DNA of 64,000 nt from Flavobacteriales bacterium (GTDB taxonomy: Bacteria > Bacteroidota > Bacteroidia > Flavobacteriales > CAJXXR01), in the NCBI GenBank assembly GCA_025210805.1, contig JAOAQX010000023.1, positions 1-64,000 of the forward strand, read 5' to 3'. The notes below the pieces were generated by a model. That model saw only the letters and a program-made list of their open reading frames with translations, was not told where the DNA came from and did no database searches. Every line of letters starts with the position of its first letter. The first letter of the stretch is position 1. Below are positions 26,058 to 36,136 of the stretch, one piece after another. Position numbers and translations under genes: made by a program.

Positions 26058-27080
26058 TTATTTTTTTGCGGTGCGAATTACAAAATTCACAAAGCTTTCT
26101 TTATTGGTATTTCCTGGTCCTGCAGCAATATCATGCACTACATTATTTTGTTGGAAAATATTTTCCAAATAGGTTGCATGATTTGCATGATGAAACAAAA
26201 TACCTAAATTAAGAGGTGGAACCAATTGCTGTTGCGTATTATTTACCCAAACCTCTGGATCATCTGAACTGGCAAATTTAGGAAAATCTACTCTTTTTCG
26301 ATAATCTATAATATCTTGGTTTTCAAGTTGATTTACATCTGCCATTCCGTAAAACGAATTTAAACGTTGGGCAATAGCCGGGCTTAGTTGTACAAGTACA
26401 TCAATAGAAAAATTATATTCACTAAATACGTCTTCCCATTTTTTAAGATCATAAGTAGATTGTGTTTCAAAAACGGCAATTCCTTTTACACGTGTAGATT
26501 GTGTTTCTTGGGCAAGCGAAGATTCGGGTTTTGCTAAGTCATCTTGTAGTCCTAACCATAAGCTAGAACCCGCACCAGCACTGTTTCCTGATAAAACTAT
26601 ATGAGCTTTGCTAATATTGTATTTATCATGATTGAGTCTTATATATTGAATAAATTCTTTGACATCTTCCAGACATTTTATTACCCCTCTGTCATCTACC
26701 TCCTTTAGTAATTCATAGTTTATTGAAGCAAATGCAATGCCTTCACTTGTAGATTGATTTATTGCTTCCTTTATTGTGGGAATATTGTAGGCATTTTCTT
26801 TTTGCCCACTCGTAAAACCACCTCCGTGGATATAAACAATTAAGGGTGTTGGCTGATTGCTTTTTGGAATAAAAAAATCAAATTTATTTTTAGAATGTTT
26901 CCCATACGAATGATCTTTGTAAAACTTTACGTCCTTATCCGTCAGGGTAAAAGGAGGTGTGCTGGTTTGGAAATTTGCTTGATTCGTATCATTCTTATCA
27001 TCTTTTTTACAACTATAAGTTAAAGTCAAGGTAAGAATTAAACATAAACTTAAAATCAAATTCTTTTTGTAGGTTCTCAT
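26058..27080 (-). CDS. lipoprotein alpha/beta-hydrolase (carboxylesterase-like)
   Basis: 340 residues with a lipoprotein signal ending TYSC (cysteine about residue 24). The oxyanion motif YIHGGGFTSG lies near 83-92 and the nucleophile elbow LSGNSAGAG near 162-170. A C-terminal histidine is likely in HHANHATYLE. This matches the HGGG-type carboxylesterase/lipase group. It is probably tethered to the periplasmic or outer-membrane face. The substrate is unknown. It precedes queE on the same strand. Confidence 0.85.
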   Translation of the reverse strand: MRTYKKNLILSLCLILTLTLTYSCKKDDKNDTNQANFQTSTPPFTLTDKDVKFYKDHSYGKHSKNKFDFFIPKSNQPTPLIVYIHGGGFTSGQKENAYNIPTIKEAINQSTSEGIAFASINYELLKEVDDRGVIKCLEDVKEFIQYIRLNHDKYNISKAHIVLSGNSAGAGSSLWLGLQDDLAKPESSLAQETQSTRVKGIAVFETQSTYDLKKWEDVFSEYNFSIDVLVQLSPAIAQRLNSFYGMADVNQLENQDIIDYRKRVDFPKFASSDDPEVWVNNTQQQLVPPLNLGILFHHANHATYLENIFQQNNVVHDIAAGPGNTNKESFVNFVIRTAKK

Positions 27081-27163
27081 TGTTTAGTATTTTAGATGTT
27101 CTAAATTACGAATAACGATAGAAATATGGTTCTGATATTATTTTAAAAAAATAATTGAGCCAT

Positions 27164-27171
27164 TAGATTTG
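27164..27171 (+). promoter_or_regulatory. possible -7 box of the amidohydrolase gene
   Basis: TAGATTTG matches TAnnTTTG and lies 30 bp before the ATG at 27202. There is no good TTTG at the right distance upstream (only TTTT near 27141), so the assignment is moderate. Confidence 0.4.
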
Positions 27172-27201
27172 TGTATCGATTAAAACTTACAAAAGTATAT
27201 T

Positions 27202-28287
27202 ATGAGTAGAAAATTAAGAATAAACGGGCATTCGCACTTACTTCCTTATCCCACTGAGATTCCTCAATTTATGAAAGATAAGGAGATATTTTGGGTAGAT
27301 GAAGAGCGCGAATATATGTTACAAAAAGGTTGGAAAAGACCTGTGACAGATTCAAGTTTTTTTCTCAATGAAAAGCTCGAATGGATGGAGAAAAACAAAA
27401 TTGATCATGCCGTTGTTCTTAATTTAAGTCAGTTGTATGGAAATGGACTCCGCCTAGAAGAAATGAAACATGCCTTAAGATTTCAAAACGATTTTAACGC
27501 AAGAGTGCAAAGTGATCATCAAGATAAATTTACTTGTGGTTTTGTGGTGCATCCTGGGTATATTCAAGGAGCATTGTGGGAAATAGAACGTTGTGTGAAT
27601 GAGTTGGGACTCAAGGTACTCTGTTTGCCTACGCATTTTATGGATACAATTGGACAGTGGCGAAATATTTTTGCCGAAGAAACTTTACCAATTTTTGAAT
27701 TAGCAGATAAGTATAAACTTGCTGTTGAGATACATCCTTATGATGGAGACAAAATGATTAAGCTCGAAAATGTGGCTTGGAGGTTTCACTTAGTATGGAT
27801 GCTGGCTCAGTGTGGGGATGCTTATCACTTTTATACTTTAAATGGAATGCAAGAAAAATTTCCAAATATGAGGGTCTGTTTTGCACATGGAGGGCAGTTG
27901 GCTCAAATGAATTTGGGAAGAAGAATTCAAGGTTTTGATGGACGACCAGATTTATTTGAAGGTTATACCCATCCAAGAAAAGCTGTAGGACATCCTAATA
28001 TCTTTTTTGATACTTTGGTTCACGATACCGAATCATTGGATTTGATGATCAAAAGACAAGGGATTTCTCAAGTAATTATGGGCTTAGATGATCCTTATCC
28101 TTTAGGAGAAATGGAGTCTGAAAGACAGTCTTCTTACCCTGGTAAAATTTTAGATTTAGCCTTAGAAGAACAAAAAATAAACGAGCAAGATTATAAAGAT
28201 ATTTGGGAAGATAATGTACTCAATTGGCTTTTCGGTAACGATAATCAAGCAAAAATCGATTTGAGAAATAAAATTATTGGATCCTAA
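27202..28287 (+). CDS. amidohydrolase family protein (ACMSD-like)
   Basis: 361 residues, amidohydrolase_2-type TIM barrel. The metal pair NGHSH (His10, His12) is at the start. Further ligands are expected in EIHPYD, FAHGGQ and the Asp of GLDDPYPLG. This layout resembles 2-amino-3-carboxymuconate-semialdehyde decarboxylase and related enzymes. With the kynurenine formamidase-like cyclase at 12.8 kb it might belong to tryptophan breakdown, but the two are far apart and other genes of that route are not seen. It overlaps the opposing methyltransferase gene by 14 bp at the 3' ends. Confidence 0.82.
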   Translation: MSRKLRINGHSHLLPYPTEIPQFMKDKEIFWVDEEREYMLQKGWKRPVTDSSFFLNEKLEWMEKNKIDHAVVLNLSQLYGNGLRLEEMKHALRFQNDFNARVQSDHQDKFTCGFVVHPGYIQGALWEIERCVNELGLKVLCLPTHFMDTIGQWRNIFAEETLPIFELADKYKLAVEIHPYDGDKMIKLENVAWRFHLVWMLAQCGDAYHFYTLNGMQEKFPNMRVCFAHGGQLAQMNLGRRIQGFDGRPDLFEGYTHPRKAVGHPNIFFDTLVHDTESLDLMIKRQGISQVIMGLDDPYPLGEMESERQSSYPGKILDLALEEQKINEQDYKDIWEDNVLNWLFGNDNQAKIDLRNKIIGS

Positions 28288-29455
28288 GGGTTTCAAAGAA
28301 TGAAACTTTATTATTTTGATGGGTTCCAATAATGAGAAAATCTTTATTGGAACCTTTTTTTAGTTTGAATTTCTTAAAATAGAATTCTGCTTTCTCCTTA
28401 GCATTTTTACAAATAATTTCACATGGCTTGTTTTTAAAAGCCTTTTGAAGATCCTTTTTAGAGGTGAACTCTTGCTTTATTTCGAAAATTCTTCCTTGAA
28501 ACTGATCAAGCATTTGATTTCCAAAATACAAATGCGTATGCGTGCTCATTTTTACTAAGTTCTGCTCTTGACAATAAATATCAGCAAGACCCGCTTTCAT
28601 GATTGATGTATTGGGTAAATAAATATATTTTTTCTCTTCATTTTGAGGTTCTAAGAGCATACATTTTGTTTCCCATTTTGTGCTTTCCGATAGATATTCA
28701 GACCAAGAATCATTATGAAAGTTGGAAGCGGTAATATAGGTATTACCAGAATAATTTTTTTCAAGCTCTATTAAAATTTCTTTGCATTCGTTTTGAACAG
28801 ATATTACAAAAATGTTCTTGAGGAAAGGAAGTCTTTTTTTGAGTAAAAAAAGATCGATCATAGGGGAGAGCTTTACCCAAATTTTGGATGTTTTTTCCCA
28901 TAGCATTTCCTGAATCTCCAATAAATTTGGGGTACAATCTTCTAGTCTAAACACCTTTTTATCGGCTTTTCTTCTTGCTGGATCTAAGAAAATACAATCG
29001 TACTTTACATGATTATTTTCTAAAAATAGAACACTATTTCCAGTAAATGTTTCAATGTTTTTTAAACCTAATACTTCAAAATTATATTTAGATAGTTGTG
29101 ATAATGTTTCGTTTTGCTCACAGTAAACAAGTTGTTCAAAATTTTGTGACAAAAATGAAATATCAATTCCCATTCCACCAGTTAAATCTATGAATTTTTT
29201 TCCTTTAGGAAGCTTACTCGCTTTATATAGTGCCGTAATTTCAGATGATGATTGTTCGAGAGATAGACTGGGAGGAAAAAGAAGATTTTCGTTTTCAAAC
29301 CACGAAGGAATCTTTTTCTCAATCTTTTTTCTTGCTTGAATTTGTTCTGCAATTTTTTTATAAGAAATCCCTTCTTGATCTTTTTTAAAAAACCAATCTT
29401 TTACAGATGTATGAAGATTGGTTCTCAAAATTTCTTTTTCTTTTTCGTTAAGCAT
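28274..29455 (-). CDS. class I SAM-dependent methyltransferase with THUMP-like C-terminus
   Basis: 393 residues from the ATG at 29455. The Rossmann domain has motif I FIDLTGGMGIDISFL and motif IV IFLDPARR. The C-terminal part (about 290-390, with the pattern ASNFHND ... IMKAGLAD) matches the THUMP-like domain group common in Bacteroidota. An RNA or nucleotide target is likely by family. It is third in the conserved rsmE-DUF4159-methyltransferase run. An upstream frame extension of 13 codons is rejected because it would run into DUF4159. Confidence 0.83.
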   Translation of the reverse strand: MLNEKEKEILRTNLHTSVKDWFFKKDQEGISYKKIAEQIQARKKIEKKIPSWFENENLLFPPSLSLEQSSSEITALYKASKLPKGKKFIDLTGGMGIDISFLSQNFEQLVYCEQNETLSQLSKYNFEVLGLKNIETFTGNSVLFLENNHVKYDCIFLDPARRKADKKVFRLEDCTPNLLEIQEMLWEKTSKIWVKLSPMIDLFLLKKRLPFLKNIFVISVQNECKEILIELEKNYSGNTYITASNFHNDSWSEYLSESTKWETKCMLLEPQNEEKKYIYLPNTSIMKAGLADIYCQEQNLVKMSTHTHLYFGNQMLDQFQGRIFEIKQEFTSKKDLQKAFKNKPCEIICKNAKEKAEFYFKKFKLKKGSNKDFLIIGTHQNNKVSFFETLRIQ

Positions 29456-29459
29456 ATTT

Positions 29460-30095
29460 CTATTGGTGAAAAGCAAATTGCAAAATATTGGCACCCATTT
29501 TTAGCGCTTTATCTCTAATTTCTTTGGAATCGTTATGAACTTCTTGGTCTTCCCATCCGTCTCCTAAATCACATTCGTAAGTATATACACAAAGAATTCT
29601 CCCTTCCCAAACAAGCGCAAAGGCTTGCGGGGGTTTATTGTCATGTTCATGTACTTTGGGTAAACCATTAGGAAACTCATATTTTTGCGAAAAAATAGGG
29701 TGAGAAGCAGGTAATTCTACCCAATCTAGTTCAGGAAATACTTTTTTCATTTCTGGACGAATAAATGGATCCATTCCATAATTATCATCAATATGAAGAA
29801 AACCTCCTGACAAAAGATATTTTCTTAAATTTTTCGCTTCTTTTTCCGAAAAAACAACATTTCCATGCCCCGTCATGTGAATAAATGGAAACTGAAAAAT
29901 CTCTGTACTTTCTACAGATACATATTCATATTCCTTTTCTATATTCGTTTGTAAATTATCGTTACAAAATGCAATCAGGTTTTTTACAGATGTGGGATTT
30001 GCATACCAATCTCCACCGCCTTGGTACTGTAATACACCTAACTTTATTTGAGCAAATGAACTCAAACTGATAAATAAAAAGAGAATTTTATACAT
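29460..30095 (-). CDS. DUF4159 domain protein
   Basis: 211 residues with a signal peptide at 1-15 (ending SFAQ). The DUF4159 core includes LQYQGGGDWYANPTS, MTGHGNVVFSEKEAKNLRKYLLSGGFLHIDDNYG and ASHPIFS. The fold is related to glutamine-amidotransferase-like domains, but the function is unknown. It overlaps rsmE by 8 bp upstream and is followed after 4 bp by the methyltransferase. Confidence 0.85.
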   Translation of the reverse strand: MYKILFLFISLSSFAQIKLGVLQYQGGGDWYANPTSVKNLIAFCNDNLQTNIEKEYEYVSVESTEIFQFPFIHMTGHGNVVFSEKEAKNLRKYLLSGGFLHIDDNYGMDPFIRPEMKKVFPELDWVELPASHPIFSQKYEFPNGLPKVHEHDNKPPQAFALVWEGRILCVYTYECDLGDGWEDQEVHNDSKEIRDKALKMGANILQFAFHQ

Positions 30096-30792
30096 AATGA
30101 AGTGTATTCAAAGTTTGACAGGCGACTAAACCCGCGGTTTCTGTTCTGAGTCTGTTTGCAGATAAATCCAGTTCCGAAAATCCTTTTTCTATTGCCAGTT
30201 TAATTTCTTCTGGAGAGAAATCGCCTTCTGGACCTATCAAGATAAGGTATTCTTTATTTTGGGGAAGCTGGGTGATTCTTACTTTTTTCGAACTTATTTC
30301 ACAATGAGCAATATACTTTTCTGCTTGATGAAAATCTCGGCTTAAAAACTCATTAAAGCTTTGAAAAGAGTTTATTTTGGGCATAAAAAATTGTTTAGAC
30401 TGCTTGAGTGCAGAGATAATTCTCTTTTCTATACGATCTATTCTTAGTTTATTTCTTTCTGAATTTTGACATTTGATAAAACTAATTTCATCCAGACCAA
30501 TTTCTGTTGCTTTTTCCACCAACCATTCTATCCGGTCCATATTTTTTGTGGGAGCTATGGCAAGGTGAAAAGAATAGGTTCTATTTTTTTTATGCTGGAT
30601 CGCTTCTATATGCTCTAAACGTGCTTTTTTGCCTAAAATATCTAATTCTCCAATAAATTCTTCGCCAAAACCATTGGTAATATGAATTTTATTTCCGCTT
30701 TTTAGCCTCAAAACACGAATGCAATGTTTGGCTTCTTCTTCTGAAAGAAAAGGATTTTCTAGCGTGAATTCTTTGGAATAAAATAAGGGCAT
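30088..30792 (-). CDS. rsmE: 16S rRNA m3U1498 methyltransferase
   Basis: 234 residues, SPOUT-fold methyltransferase. The N-terminal PUA-like part is followed by the trefoil knot with LILIGPEGDFSPEEI and the C-terminal LSANRLRTETAGLVA. Both are strong RsmE signatures. It heads the rsmE-DUF4159-methyltransferase operon. Confidence 0.95.
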   Translation of the reverse strand: MPLFYSKEFTLENPFLSEEEAKHCIRVLRLKSGNKIHITNGFGEEFIGELDILGKKARLEHIEAIQHKKNRTYSFHLAIAPTKNMDRIEWLVEKATEIGLDEISFIKCQNSERNKLRIDRIEKRIISALKQSKQFFMPKINSFQSFNEFLSRDFHQAEKYIAHCEISSKKVRITQLPQNKEYLILIGPEGDFSPEEIKLAIEKGFSELDLSANRLRTETAGLVACQTLNTLHYV

Positions 30793-30842
30793 CTTAAAAC
30801 TTATTGGTGTTCTTAAAACAAATATATAGAAATGACACTAAT

Positions 30843-30919
30843 CAAAAAAAAGACTTCCCAAAATGAATTAGAAAGTCTATTATTCTTTAGGATAATTTAA
30901 TACCAGAAAGGGTATTAAA
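30843..30919 (-). terminator. tandem hairpins after the coiled-coil gene
   Basis: Just past the stop at 30928 (minus strand) there is a perfect 9-bp hairpin (TTTAATACC/GGTATTAAA, 30896-30919) without a T-run. A second one follows (AGACTT/AAGTCT, 30851-30878) with eight T on the minus strand. The second is the likely terminator. Confidence 0.7.
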
Positions 30920-30927
30920 GGTAAAAT

Positions 30928-31515
30928 TTATCCTCTATTATTTTTGTTGATTTCGTCTTGAAGCTGTCTTTTTATTTTCTGCTCTCTATCCAAAGCATTT
31001 TTACGATAGTTTTCAAATTCTATTTCTAAACTCTCTAAAGAATTTCGTGCTTCTCTTGTTTTTTTGATAGAATCTTTAAAACGGATAAAGAAATAAATAA
31101 GAATAACCAAAAGTGATCCGATAATAACCCAAAGAATTAAGCTATAGTTGCTTTTACTCAGTTGCATCCCTAAGAAATCCATCTTATCAATCTTAGATTG
31201 AGAATCAGAAAGTTCTACTTTGAGTTCCTCTATTTTATTATGTTTGTCATCTATGGTTTTTAGTTGCTTTTCGATCACCCCAGCTTGCTCATCAATTTTA
31301 TTATGATACTGCTTAATACTGTCTATCACTTGAAGATGTAGTTTCTTCAAATCTTGCTGAGGAACTACTTTATAGTTCTTGTATCTACCAGATTTATTAT
31401 AGATCCAGTCTATTTTATCAGATACAGGTAGATTATCAAAATTACCCGAGTCTTGTGCAAAAGAAAACTGTAAGCTCATGAGTAGAGCAAATACAAAAGA
31501 AACTGTTTTATTCAT
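30928..31515 (-). CDS. exported coiled-coil membrane protein, unknown function
   Basis: About 195 residues. A signal peptide at 1-20 (ending SFAQ) is followed by a periplasmic coiled coil (about 55-115), one transmembrane helix (about 128-147, NYSLILWVIIGSLLVILIYF) and a cytoplasmic coiled coil to the end. Two coiled coils on either side of a single helix suggest a scaffold or bridging protein. Homologues are sometimes labelled tRNA methyltransferase in databases, but nothing in the sequence supports an enzyme. The ATG at 31515 starts the signal peptide. Confidence 0.7.
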   Translation of the reverse strand: MNKTVSFVFALLMSLQFSFAQDSGNFDNLPVSDKIDWIYNKSGRYKNYKVVPQQDLKKLHLQVIDSIKQYHNKIDEQAGVIEKQLKTIDDKHNKIEELKVELSDSQSKIDKMDFLGMQLSKSNYSLILWVIIGSLLVILIYFFIRFKDSIKKTREARNSLESLEIEFENYRKNALDREQKIKRQLQDEINKNNRG

Positions 31516-31630
31516 AAGTTTTTTTTTAGGCTTCAACAAATCTAAAAATTTGATGGGACTCCTCCCAAAATATTACGCTGAAATCCTAAGAAAAAGGTAT
31601 AAAAAGAAGAAAAATGAATATAATTCAACT

Positions 31631-32449
31631 TTAATATTGTTCTTTTTCGTTAGGAAAATCACTACTTTTTACATCTCCAACATATTCTGATACTGCCGTT
31701 GCTATATCTTCATAAAGGTTTGCGTATCTTCTCAAAAATCTTGGGTTAAATTCATGAGTCATCCCAAGTAAATCATGAGATACGAGTACCTGACCATCTG
31801 TTTTGTTTCCTGCTCCAATTCCTATTGATGGAATATGCAATGTTTTGGTAACATCGGCAGCAAGTGTTGCGGGTATTTTTTCAAAAACTACAGAAAAACA
31901 TCCAAGTTCTTCAAGGAGTTTAGCGTCCGCTCTTAGTTTTTGTGCCTCGGCTTCCTCTTTTGCTCTCACTGTATAAGTTCCGAATTTATAGATCGATTGT
32001 GGTGTGAGTCCAAGATGTCCCATTACTGGAATTCCTGCCGAAATGATTCTTTTTATTGATTCTTGAATTTCTGCACCACCTTCTAGTTTTACAGCATGAG
32101 CACCCGATTCTTTCATGATCCTTACTGCAGAATGCAATGCTTCTTTAGAATTTCCTTGGTATGATCCAAAAGGTAGATCAACGACTACTAAAGCACGTTT
32201 TACCGCTCTAACGACACTTGATGCATGGTAAATCATTTGATCTAGCGTTATTGGGAGCGTTGTTTCGTGTCCTGCCATAACATTAGAAGCAGAATCTCCT
32301 ACCAAAATAATATCTATTCCGGCTGTATCAATGATTCCTGCCATTGTAAAATCATAGGCAGTGAGCATAGAAATCTTTTCTCCTTCTTGCTTCATGAGTT
32401 GCACGACATTGGTCGTTACCTTTTTGTATTCACCTTTGGCTACTGACAT
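31631..32449 (-). CDS. panB: 3-methyl-2-oxobutanoate hydroxymethyltransferase
   Basis: About 272 residues, first enzyme of pantothenate synthesis. [32 protein letters not shown] (metal-binding Asp), [16 protein letters not shown] and GHLGLTPQS are PanB hallmarks, and the catalytic glutamate follows in FEKIPA. The ATG at 32449 fits the family start. It is divergent from a lipoprotein gene with 69 bp between the starts. coaD of the same pathway is at 39.5 kb. Confidence 0.96.
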   Translation of the reverse strand: MSVAKGEYKKVTTNVVQLMKQEGEKISMLTAYDFTMAGIIDTAGIDIILVGDSASNVMAGHETTLPITLDQMIYHASSVVRAVKRALVVVDLPFGSYQGNSKEALHSAVRIMKESGAHAVKLEGGAEIQESIKRIISAGIPVMGHLGLTPQSIYKFGTYTVRAKEEAEAQKLRADAKLLEELGCFSVVFEKIPATLAADVTKTLHIPSIGIGAGNKTDGQVLVSHDLLGMTHEFNPRFLRRYANLYEDIATAVSEYVGDVKSSDFPNEKEQY

Positions 32450-32459
32450 ATATTCTTTT

Positions 32460-32495
32460 TTTGTAAACAACAAAACTATAAAAAATATATATTTG
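32460..32495. promoter_or_regulatory. overlapping divergent promoters between panB and the lipoprotein gene
   Basis: On the plus strand TATATTTG (32488-32495) lies 23 bp before the ATG at 32519, with TTTG at 32460-32463. On the minus strand TAGTTTTG (32478-32471) lies 21 bp before the panB ATG. Both -7 boxes match TAnnTTTG exactly. The -35-type boxes are spaced at 24, longer than usual. Confidence 0.55.
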
Positions 32496-32518
32496 CTAAT
32501 TACAAACTTTATCGATTT

Positions 32519-33631
32519 ATGAAAAATATTCTTTTCGGTTTTTTAACCGCCTTGCTTTTTGTCTCTTGTGAAAATGATCTAGAAATTTTTTCTGAGAAAG
32601 ATACACCCACCTATGTTTATGGGATTTTAAACCCTTTGGAAAAAGAACATTTTGTGGTGGTTCAAAAAACATTGAAAAAGAATGCGTTAAAGGATATTAC
32701 TTTTGATGAACTTTATTATGGAGATGACGAGGCATCTGTAAACGTTATTGTAACGAATGCTGATGGTCAAAAAACAGTTCATGAATTAGATCCTATTATT
32801 TTAGATAGTTCTAATCCTGATTATCCAAAATTGACTAAGAAGAAAGTCTACAAATGGGATTATGTAGTACAGTCGTTTACCAATGGTGATTCTTATCAAT
32901 TGGAGGTTACATTTAGTGATCCAAATAAAGAAAAAATCTTTAATAAAATTCCTTTTAAGTTTGTAAAAAGAGCCACAATTGATGAACCTAGCAATCTAAA
33001 ATTTGGAGTATTGGATTTTGGATTAATAACACCACAATTAGAAACTCCTTTAAACATCACTTGGAAACAAAGTGGAGTAGGTAGAAGTTTTCTGTATATC
33101 AATCTTGGATATGTAGAAAGAAATACTCTTACAAACGAGGTAGATACTATTATTTCTCAAGTTCCATTGTACAATAAAGTAGTGTTTTCTGAAGAAAAAG
33201 TAGCTAAATTGCAATTGATTGATGTACAAAGAGCTTTAGAAAAAGATCTTACAGAAAAACCTAATGTAGAGAGAGAATTACTAGGCGTGAAGCTGAATCA
33301 GCAATCAAAGGTGATGACTTATTGTTTAGGTTTCGATTTTTGGGCTTATTCTCCTGTTTTGTCTTCTTATCAAGATATTGTGTTTAATGAAAATGCTTTA
33401 AATCAAGATAATCCTGATTTTACAAATCTTGAAAATGGGGTAGGTGTGTTTAGTTTTCGTCAGAATTTTTCTTATGACGTAAGAGCGGAAAGAATTGGAC
33501 TGAATGAATATACCGTAAAAAAAATACTTTGTAATGAGCAGTATAAGAAATACAACTTTGGAATCCCTAAGAAAAAATTAGGAACGAATCAGTTTGAAAT
33601 AGATTTTTCAGCAGATAGATGTAATCAATAG
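32519..33631 (+). CDS. lipoprotein, DUF4249-like
   Basis: 370 residues with a lipoprotein signal ([10 protein letters not shown], cysteine about residue 17). Then [23 protein letters not shown] and a long beta-rich body follow. The start pattern and size resemble the DUF4249 family of Bacteroidota surface lipoproteins, often found next to TonB-dependent receptors. No receptor is adjacent here. The family assignment is tentative and the lipoprotein nature is clear. A strong terminator follows. Confidence 0.65.
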   Translation: MKNILFGFLTALLFVSCENDLEIFSEKDTPTYVYGILNPLEKEHFVVVQKTLKKNALKDITFDELYYGDDEASVNVIVTNADGQKTVHELDPIILDSSNPDYPKLTKKKVYKWDYVVQSFTNGDSYQLEVTFSDPNKEKIFNKIPFKFVKRATIDEPSNLKFGVLDFGLITPQLETPLNITWKQSGVGRSFLYINLGYVERNTLTNEVDTIISQVPLYNKVVFSEEKVAKLQLIDVQRALEKDLTEKPNVERELLGVKLNQQSKVMTYCLGFDFWAYSPVLSSYQDIVFNENALNQDNPDFTNLENGVGVFSFRQNFSYDVRAERIGLNEYTVKKILCNEQYKKYNFGIPKKKLGTNQFEIDFSADRCNQ

Positions 33632-33653
33632 ATCTTTTTTGAGCAGAACTTCA

Positions 33654-33691
33654 AGAGGCTATCCTAATACAGTTAGGTAGCCTCTTTTTTT
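33654..33691 (+). terminator. intrinsic terminator
   Basis: A long stem AGAGGCTA..CCTAA/TTAGG..TAGCCTCT with a 5-nt loop is followed by seven T, 23 bp after the lipoprotein stop. Confidence 0.92.
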
Positions 33692-33766
33692 ATGCTAATG
33701 ATTTTTTAATACTCTTTTAGTATGATTAATCATCCCATAGAAACAAAATTATTATCTTCGTAGGGT

Positions 33767-35833
33767 ATGAAAAAAATACTTACATTTTTAGCTACTAAAC
33801 AAAATCTGGTTACTAAGATTTTCATTTTGGGTTTCTCTATCCTCATTCTTACTTTTCTACTTCCTCGAGAAATAAGGTTTAAGTATGAATTTCAGGAAAA
33901 CAAACCTTGGCAACACGAAAACCTCTATGCCGATTTTGCATTTTCTGTTGAAAGAAATAGTAAGGAATTAGAAGCAGAAAGAACAAGTATTAAGAAAGAA
34001 GCTAAGCAGTATTTTTCTAAGAACGATCAAGTTAAAAAAGAGAAAATCGATGCTTTTTTATTGTGGTGGCAAACGAATTATGAGCAAATCACAAGCCTAG
34101 ATTCTATTCCAGAAAATGCACCACAAATATTAGCATTTAAAGAGCTCAAAGAGGTGGGTGTTAAATATTTTGAAAAAGTATATTCTAAAGGGGTTATTAG
34201 CAATAAGGCCTCTACAACTGGAACAGTTTGGGTAAATGATGACCATAAAGTAAAGAGATTTGATCCTAAAAAGTATTATAGTTTATCTTCGGCTCTTGCC
34301 GAATTAAAAACAGTTCAAACTGTTCATTTTGAAAATAGTGAATTACCGGAGATTTTAGTGCCGTATATCCTTCCAAATATTGTGTTTGATGAGGCTTTAA
34401 CAAATAAGCACTTAAATCAGATTTTAATAAAAATACCACAATTTAAAGATTATACAGAGCCAGGGTCTTTGATCGTTTCAAAAGGACAAGTGGTTGATGC
34501 TAATCTCCTCCAGAAATTGGAATCGTATCAAAAGGAATTTGAGAAGAAAAATACGAATAATGTTAATATTGCTTTATTATTTTTAGGGCAGTTATTAGTG
34601 ATTTCTTTGAGTTTAATATTGTTATTTATATTTATTGGACAGTTTTATAAGGAAATTTTGATTCAAAACAATAATTTGTTGTTTATCTATCTATCAATCA
34701 TTGTGATGACAATTTCTACAAAAATGGTAATGGATTTTGCTCCAGAATGGGTATTTGCTATTCCTTTTTGTCTTTTACCTTTGATTCTTAAATCATTTTA
34801 TGAAACCCGTTTAGCGCTTTTTGTACACATTATTGCTACTCTGATTATTGGTTTTGTGGTGGCTAACAGTTTTCAATTTGTTTTTCTTCAATTGATAGGA
34901 GGAATTACCTCAATTCTAACAGTACAAAGTCTTTATAGACGTTCTGATTTATTCCTTTCTGCTGTAAAAATTATTGTAGTATATCTTGTTTCTTATATTT
35001 CAATTGAGTTATTACAGAGTACTTCTTGGTCAAGTTTGGAGCTTTTTCCATTGGTTTTACTTGCGATAAGTGGAATGCTTACTATTATTGCCTATCCTTT
35101 AGTATATGGTATTGAAAAGGTATTTGGGCTTGTTTCTGATATTTCCTTATTAGAGCTTACTGATACAAATAACCCCCTGTTAAAGGAATTACAAGAGAAA
35201 GCACCAGGAACATTTCAACATTCTTTGCAAGTGGCAAATCTAGCAGAGTCGGCCATTTCTGATATTGGAGGAAACTCATTATTGGTACGTGCAGGAGCTT
35301 TATATCACGATATTGGGAAAATGAAAAATCCGAGATTTTTTATCGAAAACCAAAATACCAGTGTGAATCCTCATGATGAGATGGATTTTAATCAAAGTGC
35401 TAAAATTATTATCGATCACGTAATAGATGGAATAGAGCTGGCAAAAAAGTACAAACTTCCAGAAAGGATTATCGATTTTATTAGAACCCACCATGGAGAT
35501 AGTACTGTGCAGTATTTCTATAGAATGTATTTGAAAAATTTTCCTGAAGGGGAATTAACAGAAGAAGCATTTAGATATCCAGGACCAAAACCATTTTCAA
35601 AAGAAACAGCGGTACTTATGATGGCAGATTCTGTAGAAGCAGCTTCCAAAAGTATTCAATCACCTGATGTGCAAAAAATAAATGCTTTGGTTGATAAGAT
35701 TTTAGATAATCAAATGCTAGAAGGTCAATTCAATAACTCTGATATTAATTTAAGAGAGATTGAACAGATTAAAAAAGTATTCAAAAATAAACTGAGGAAT
35801 ATTTATCATTTAAGAATAGAATACCCAGACTAA
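33767..35833 (+). CDS. 7TM-HD domain phosphohydrolase (PgpH-like)
   Basis: 688 residues. One N-terminal membrane helix (about 16-33), a large extracytoplasmic 7TMR-HDED domain, a bundle of about seven helices (about 265-465), and a C-terminal HD domain with HSLQVANLAESA, GALYHDIGKM and THHGD. Relatives such as Listeria PgpH hydrolyse c-di-AMP, so a second-messenger phosphodiesterase role is likely but inferred. The HD motif is intact. It is a single gene between two terminated or convergent units. Confidence 0.92.
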   Translation: MKKILTFLATKQNLVTKIFILGFSILILTFLLPREIRFKYEFQENKPWQHENLYADFAFSVERNSKELEAERTSIKKEAKQYFSKNDQVKKEKIDAFLLWWQTNYEQITSLDSIPENAPQILAFKELKEVGVKYFEKVYSKGVISNKASTTGTVWVNDDHKVKRFDPKKYYSLSSALAELKTVQTVHFENSELPEILVPYILPNIVFDEALTNKHLNQILIKIPQFKDYTEPGSLIVSKGQVVDANLLQKLESYQKEFEKKNTNNVNIALLFLGQLLVISLSLILLFIFIGQFYKEILIQNNNLLFIYLSIIVMTISTKMVMDFAPEWVFAIPFCLLPLILKSFYETRLALFVHIIATLIIGFVVANSFQFVFLQLIGGITSILTVQSLYRRSDLFLSAVKIIVVYLVSYISIELLQSTSWSSLELFPLVLLAISGMLTIIAYPLVYGIEKVFGLVSDISLLELTDTNNPLLKELQEKAPGTFQHSLQVANLAESAISDIGGNSLLVRAGALYHDIGKMKNPRFFIENQNTSVNPHDEMDFNQSAKIIIDHVIDGIELAKKYKLPERIIDFIRTHHGDSTVQYFYRMYLKNFPEGELTEEAFRYPGPKPFSKETAVLMMADSVEAASKSIQSPDVQKINALVDKILDNQMLEGQFNNSDINLREIEQIKKVFKNKLRNIYHLRIEYPD

Positions 35834-35859
35834 TTTCTATTGATAAATTGCGTTTATTT

Positions 35860-36075
35860 TTATTGATCTTTACAAACCGCACCTACGTCTTTTAGTTTCT
35901 GTATAAATTGATCAAAGCTTAAATCTCCTGCTTTTCCAGAGGTATCATAATTGTCTTCACAATATTCTATTGTAACATTGTCTGCAGAACACTCCACACA
36001 CTTTGTTTTATTACAAGAAAAGGCTAGGAGTATCAAAAAACAAGCTGATAGACTGATGATAATGTTTTTTTTCAT
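35860..36075 (-). CDS. small cysteine-rich lipoprotein, 71 aa
   Basis: A lipoprotein signal (FLILLAFSC) is followed by a ~50-residue mature part with CVEC, CEDN and VCKDQ, five Cys beyond the lipidated one. No family is recognised. It is convergent with the PgpH-like gene and is preceded by the fumC terminator, so it has its own transcript. Confidence 0.7.
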   Translation of the reverse strand: MKKNIIISLSACFLILLAFSCNKTKCVECSADNVTIEYCEDNYDTSGKAGDLSFDQFIQKLKDVGAVCKDQ

Positions 36076-36136
36076 AGATATATTAATTGAATGTCACTAA
36101 GCTAATATTTATTTTTTGAACAAAAGGAGCAATAAT

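Noticed and set aside
26053-26060. preQ1 riboswitch in front of queE
   Set aside because: The gap to the upstream gene is only 5 bp, so there is no room. queE is translated from the esterase transcript.
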